Assembly: GCA_013407085.1 (NCBI GenBank)
Contig: JACCGJ010020012.1
Location: 16,910-80,909, forward strand
Source: Atriophallophorus winterbourni
Taxonomy: Eukaryota; Platyhelminthes; Trematoda; Plagiorchiida; Microphallidae
Direction: 5' to 3'
Length of the DNA: 64,000 nucleotides
A program made the position numbers and the translations under genes. Below the pieces are notes generated by a model. That model saw only the letters and a list, made by a program, of their open reading frames with translations, ran no database searches and was not told where the DNA came from. Below, in pieces: positions 60,183-64,000 of the stretch; the first letter of the stretch is position 1; each line of letters starts with the position of its first letter.

Positions 60183-60731
60183 CCACATTTTAATCTACAG
60201 CGAGCAATTTAATTGTCGTGATTGCCAAAGCTCAAAAAGAACCTATCAAAGCAGTAGTACAATTGTGGAGACCAAAAAGGACTATCATTGTGGACAAGTG
60301 ATCACGTATGTCCATTGTCTCTGATGTTTGCTGATAAACTGCTCATTTGTGAAATATACGATCACTTTGTAGCGTGTCTGTACAAAGGTGTCTCTGTGGC
60401 GAATTACTTATTCGAAAAGTAATTAACATTCTCTCTAGAATCTGACTTTCGCAACTTCGTGGTCGTATTCGGTAGACTATTTGACTTTGAGATTTCTCGA
60501 GTTCAATGGATTCGTTGAAAATGCATCTTTATTTATGTGTTCTCTATTCACCTCTTTTCTGTCTCTTCATCGATCGCATCATCATCTCATCGAAACCGGA
60601 ACTAATTGCGTTCCCTGGCTGCTCATTCATCGTATCGTCTGGTTCCTCTCCCTTCCGTTACATTGTCGTGCTTCGATTTTTCATCCGCTGAAATTATCTA
60701 AACTCGACCATTTTTTGAATCTTTTTTATAG

Positions 60732-61253
60732 ATTGAATATTTGTTCACAGACAAAACTGGCACACTTACTGAAAATTTGATGCAATTCAGACGTTTCGCC
60801 ACGGCGTCAGGAACTTACGCTGTGAAAGAAAATGCTGTGTTCCACCTTCAGCGAGTAACCTCTGGTGAACGTTCTGAAGAACCTTCCGCAAACTGTGATG
60901 AATATGAACTTGGAGAACAAGTGAATCTCGAAACTGCTAGCAATTCGCCGCCTGACAGTTCGGAAGAAATCAGATGTATTCACACACTGTTGTTGATCTT
61001 AGCGCTGTGTCACACCGTACGCCTCGAGCGATATTTCCCAGAAGAAATGCCCCAAAAGAAGAAGAAAAAGCGCAAGCGAAAAGGAGCGCACAAACCTACA
61101 GGTCCTGTTTTTGATGGCCTCGTCAAACTGCGTGAACCCCCACAACGAGGCAGTAACGCACTCCGAAGAGCCTCCGCGATGCAAGCAGCTTCTGCGGCTG
61201 TTCGTGATTCCAGACAGGGTAGAATATTAATGACCGATGATTATATTTATCAG
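60732..61253 (+). CDS. ATP11A: Class-6 P4-ATPase (ATP11-type flippase), exon 2
   Basis: This is the next exon of the flippase begun at 45824. The acceptor TTTTTTATAG and the donor CAG|GTATGT are both phase 0, so 174 codons join exactly: ...EEMGQ + IEYLFTDKTGTLTEN. DKTGT holds the phosphorylated aspartate (codon 60750-60752, residue about 408). LMQFRRFATASGTYAV matches the 'EMQFRECSINGMKY' block. A long non-conserved N-domain insertion follows, then LALCHTVRLERYF (compare 'VSLCHTV') and a lysine/arginine-rich run (KKKKKRKRK, about 61055-61082). The exon stops just before the expected 'SPDEKALVEA' nucleotide-binding motif, which I do not find in 61254-64000. The rest of the N and P domains and M5-M10 must therefore lie past the window. 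No frameshift or stop interrupts the exon. Confidence 0.92.
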
Positions 61254-61429
61254 GTATGTAACGACGTCACACTTTCGCACAAACATTCCCTGATGACATA
61301 TCTTGTGTGTTGGATATTTTGTTTCGTGTTGGTCAAGTGGATGGTGTCATTTGTTCTAAGGCAAATTCTCTTGGTTAGTTCAGCTCAAATAACTGCCGAT
61401 CATTTGGTAAACAGTGTTTCCTTTGTATA

Positions 61430-61690
61430 GATGGAGTCCAGGTTGGAGAATGCGTGGATGTGCAATCGTGCAGTACTCTATGCTGTGCGGTTAACACCGT
61501 GCTTAATTGATTGGCCAGAGGTAGTGAGCTGTATGTTGAAACACGCTGAAGTCTCACTACCATCTCCTGTTCTTTTTTCTTGCTCATATCTGTCTAGGCC
61601 CGGGCAACCTGACAGTATCTTAGCCCACATGCAGTCTCTGACTCTGAGGCACTTTGTCTGGAACACGCTTTTGCTTTCATACCATATCAT
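61430..61690 (+). repeat. Repeat family D, long copy
   Basis: GTGGATGTGCAATCGTGCAG, TGCTGTGCGGTTAACACCGT, TCTGTCTAGGCCCGGGCAAC and AGCCCACATGCAGTCTCTGA align with 47697-47925. It lies in intron 2 of the flippase. Confidence 0.65.
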
Positions 61691-61859
61691 ACCAGGTTGG
61701 AGAGAACGTTGTTTATTACATATGAGTAGTATTAAATCAGGTATATTCTAACAGGCGAGTAAATAGATCAAGTCAAGTTGAATCGAAGACAAAACCACTT
61801 CCGTGTTCTAACGTTATCTGCATAGGCTCCAAGGCACTCGATCCAACATTTTCGCGTCA

Positions 61860-62300
61860 TCCACGCGTGTCGACTGTCTCCCGATTTATCCCCTAATTCA
61901 ACCATTTCAACGCTAATTACGTGTAACGATGAATTCCACAAAACAAGAGACGCAAAGTATTCAAACGCTTTTATTGCGCACATGACCAATCAGCAAAATA
62001 CACACCTACGTTTTTAAGGTATAACAAGTAACCACGACCTTGAACTCAACATGTATGTTGTCATTTCGACTTGATTTGTCAATCGATTTCTTAACAACCG
62101 GTTCACTTCAAGCCCTCGCAACGCATGGATCGTTTGACCGACATTGACTAATTGTGTATCGTTCGATAGTGGCTGTTGTTGTCCTTCTTTTAAGGTTTCC
62201 TGGGCTAATATCGGTCAAGCTGTTCCCTTGCAATCTTTCCAAACCCAAATTATTACGGGTTTGCGGTTGCCTTCCTCGGTCAGTTCGGTTCGTCACACCA
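61860..62300 (+). repeat. Repeat family E copy
   Basis: Counterpart of 470-1320 at the other end of the window. Part of it (CTAATTCAACC, ACGAATTCC-like, TTTTATTGC) also resembles 28325-28435. No coding potential I can recognise. Confidence 0.45.
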
Positions 62301-62693
62301 CATCAAACGGTGGTGTTTTGCAAAAGCTCGAGATGAACACGCACTTTAAACCTCCGCAATATTGGTCTACGAAAGGCTTTATTACTTTCAATGAAATCTA
62401 TCCACGTTCCGTTTTGATAGAACGGAAGCAAATCCTTCTAGGTCCAAGCCTACATCGTCCGCCGTCGATAGTGCGGTTTAGTAATAGGATTATTACAATT
62501 GTACATGTTTCGCTTGATTTTCATCGTGGATTTACATACCAAACAAATGATGATTTCATCTTCTACTGATTATAAAATCCGACTAGGGAGTAACTATCTC
62601 GTCCACAACGGGCGCGGTGATATGCATTGCTCGATGGAACACTGTTTCAAGGTCACCCATCAGCTGTTACTTTTTGGAAAGGGTTTATAATAA

Positions 62694-62900
62694 TGAAAAG
62701 AAATTTGAGTGTAATCGATTAGAGCCGTTTTGGGTAACGCTTCACTTCTGACACAGAAGCTCCATCAGACCAAGGGTGATAGTCATGACAGGGAACATGA
62801 TTAAGTCGTAGTCAACCCCCCACTACTGATTTGACCTTACCGCTAACCAGCCTATAGTACGCCTAGAGTGTGTCACATCTCGTGGGAATGACCAGGATCA
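62694..62900 (+). repeat. Repeat family A copy
   Basis: This is a full family A unit in intron 2 of the flippase. The hairpin CTTCTG-ACA-CAGAAG is at 62745-62759. It ends GACCAGGATCA at 62900. Confidence 0.65.
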
Positions 62901-63034
62901 TAAGATTGCACGTACAATATCGTTGAATTGGCTTAGGGGGCGGCTGAAAGCCATTTGGTCTCTTTCAGTCTGGGAGTTTTTACTAAAGGTTAAGTATTAG
63001 TAGTTGTCTTCGTGATGTGTATGCATGATTTTAA

Positions 63035-63800
63035 GATTCAAGATTTATGGTGGAAAAAAACAAATAGCTGTATAATACCATAGGATATACGTATAAGATT
63101 TAAACAAATCGTATTATAATGTTTGCATCCGTGTGCTTCAAAGGAAGATCAAAAGTAATTCCAATTGCGACATGGAAATTTCGATTGGAAATACATGTTT
63201 GGGTAATATGGTTTTCCGACTATATATACATGTCTGTAAGAAGGAATCACTGAAGGATTTCCGTAAACTTGGGCCAACACAGTATTACTCAACATAAAAG
63301 ATCGTGATGTTTGTTTGAAGATCATTTTGTTTGACGAGGAAACATTTTCTGGCGGTAAGGTGTCCCACAAAAAGCATACACGGACTGCGTAAAAGTTACG
63401 GTGAATGTGGGATTTGAAGGGTCAGATTGTAACTGCGGGTCGAGAGATTGGAACCAATTTTCAAAAGGTGTCTGAGTGGGTGGAACGCATTATGGATTAT
63501 CCGGTATGTTAGGATTAGGTGAACTCGGATGCACCTGCGCTCGAGAGTGCACAATCCAATTCTAGTCAGTCGCTGCTCAAAGTGTGGATTATGCAATCCA
63601 GCAACCATTTTGGTTGCTATATGATGAATCTTTTCGAGGAGCGAGATATCTTTTCCCATTCATGGTGTTAAGTCTTGTACTGTGTAGTTCATAACTGGAT
63701 GTATGTATGTTTTGAGTATCTTTGACAATGAGTGCGATGGGAAACGTCCGAAAATTTGTCTGAGGAAGCCAAGTACGCTGCATGCACACTTTTAGATGGC
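63035..63800 (-). mobile_element. CR1-like ORF2 C-terminal remnant
   Basis: FGRFPSHSLSKILKTYIHPV, MGKDISLLEKIHHIATKMVA and RLTRIGLCTLERRCIRVHLI (63659-63500) are the CR1 C-terminal blocks. LWDTLPPENV-like code follows at 63370-63340. It ends in CCATAAATCTTGAATC (63050-63035), the shared CR1 tail with a single 7-mer unit. Confidence 0.75.
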
Positions 63801-63839
63801 TTCGCGCTGCAAACTGTTTTACAGTTAGACTTCGAACGA

Positions 63840-64000
63840 TTTATGAAAAAGGAAGTTTGTGAGGAATCGGTGAGAGCAGTTTATTGGTAAGGTTTAGCGA
63901 TGGGCTCATCTATTTCCCAGTGTTAGCGAATATGTACATGAAGCATTTTAAAGAGTTAGCTCTAAAAAATAATGCTCTTCGGCCATCACCATCATAAAAT
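63840..64000 (+). mobile_element. Penelope-like RT fragment cut by the window end
   Basis: Code for GLAMGSSIS at about 63894-63920 and, one base out of frame, PVLANMYMKHFKELALKNNA (about 63921-63980) matches the PLE RT block of the copy at 43490-43390. It continues past the window. Confidence 0.7.

Larger units (their letters stand above)
47027..60731 (+). other. 13.7-kb intron 1 of the flippase gene
   Basis: This is the stretch between the two phase-0 flippase exons. It begins GTAAGT, ends in a T-rich tract plus ATAG, and holds no other host exon I can recognise. It contains three copies of repeat family D, a near full-length RTE (49085-53760) with an inverted copy nested inside it, an internally deleted CR1 (56098-56880), two family B repeats (57480-57600 and 59745-60182) and a pyrimidine-rich tract. 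Confidence 0.8.

Overview
This window is eukaryotic, AT-rich and gene-poor. It looks like a flatworm genome, most likely a digenean trematode. The grounds are one gene with four 37-41 bp micro-introns at its 5' end followed by kilobase introns (a pattern known from schistosomes), together with a repeat load of CR1-like and RTE-like non-LTR retrotransposons, Penelope-like elements (PLEs) and hammerhead-ribozyme repeats. The species cannot be fixed from the sequence alone.

Three host genes can be supported, all on the + strand. (1) 1681-3702: the last exons of an SLC6-family sodium/neurotransmitter symporter; its 5' part lies outside the window. (2) 24138-32106: a complete seven-exon SPATA17 orthologue. 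It is a three-IQ-motif protein whose exons join in frame to 358 residues, close to the vertebrate length. (3) 45824-61253 and beyond: the 5' part of a class-6 P4-ATPase (ATP11-type lipid flippase). One 1.2-kb exon carries the N-terminus, actuator domain and M1-M4. A 13.7-kb intron follows, then an exon that starts at the phosphorylation motif. The 3' part lies outside the window.

Almost everything else that can be recognised is decayed mobile DNA. RTE-like elements: 4030-7195 (-), 18470-19365 (+), 22990-23660 (+), 26570-26885 (+), 32640-33090 (-), 33300-33660 (-, a second type), and 49085-53760 (+, near full length, with an inverted copy nested at about 51980-52540). CR1-like elements: 8570-9200, 10680-11150, 14140-16055, 16060-17750 and 43850-45475 on +; 37964-39530, 56098-56880 and 63035-63800 on -. 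PLE pieces: 42640-43690 (-, RT plus GIY-YIG), 26900-27300, 40800-41060 and the last 150 bases. A 220-bp piggyBac-like MITE with TTAA target duplications sits at 25580-25799.

The most interesting signal is a dispersed repeat ('family B', at least eight copies). Its antisense carries a hammerhead ribozyme core of the minimal type-I kind, with a loopless stem III. The copy at 28509-28553 keeps every catalytic position I can check, and other copies show compensatory stem-II changes. A second family ('family A') has a related CTGATGA...hairpin...GAAAC arrangement. The host genes show no functional relation to one another. The repeats shape their introns and flanks: the CR1 at 43850-45475 fills the flippase upstream region, and a family B copy starts directly after the transporter stop codon.
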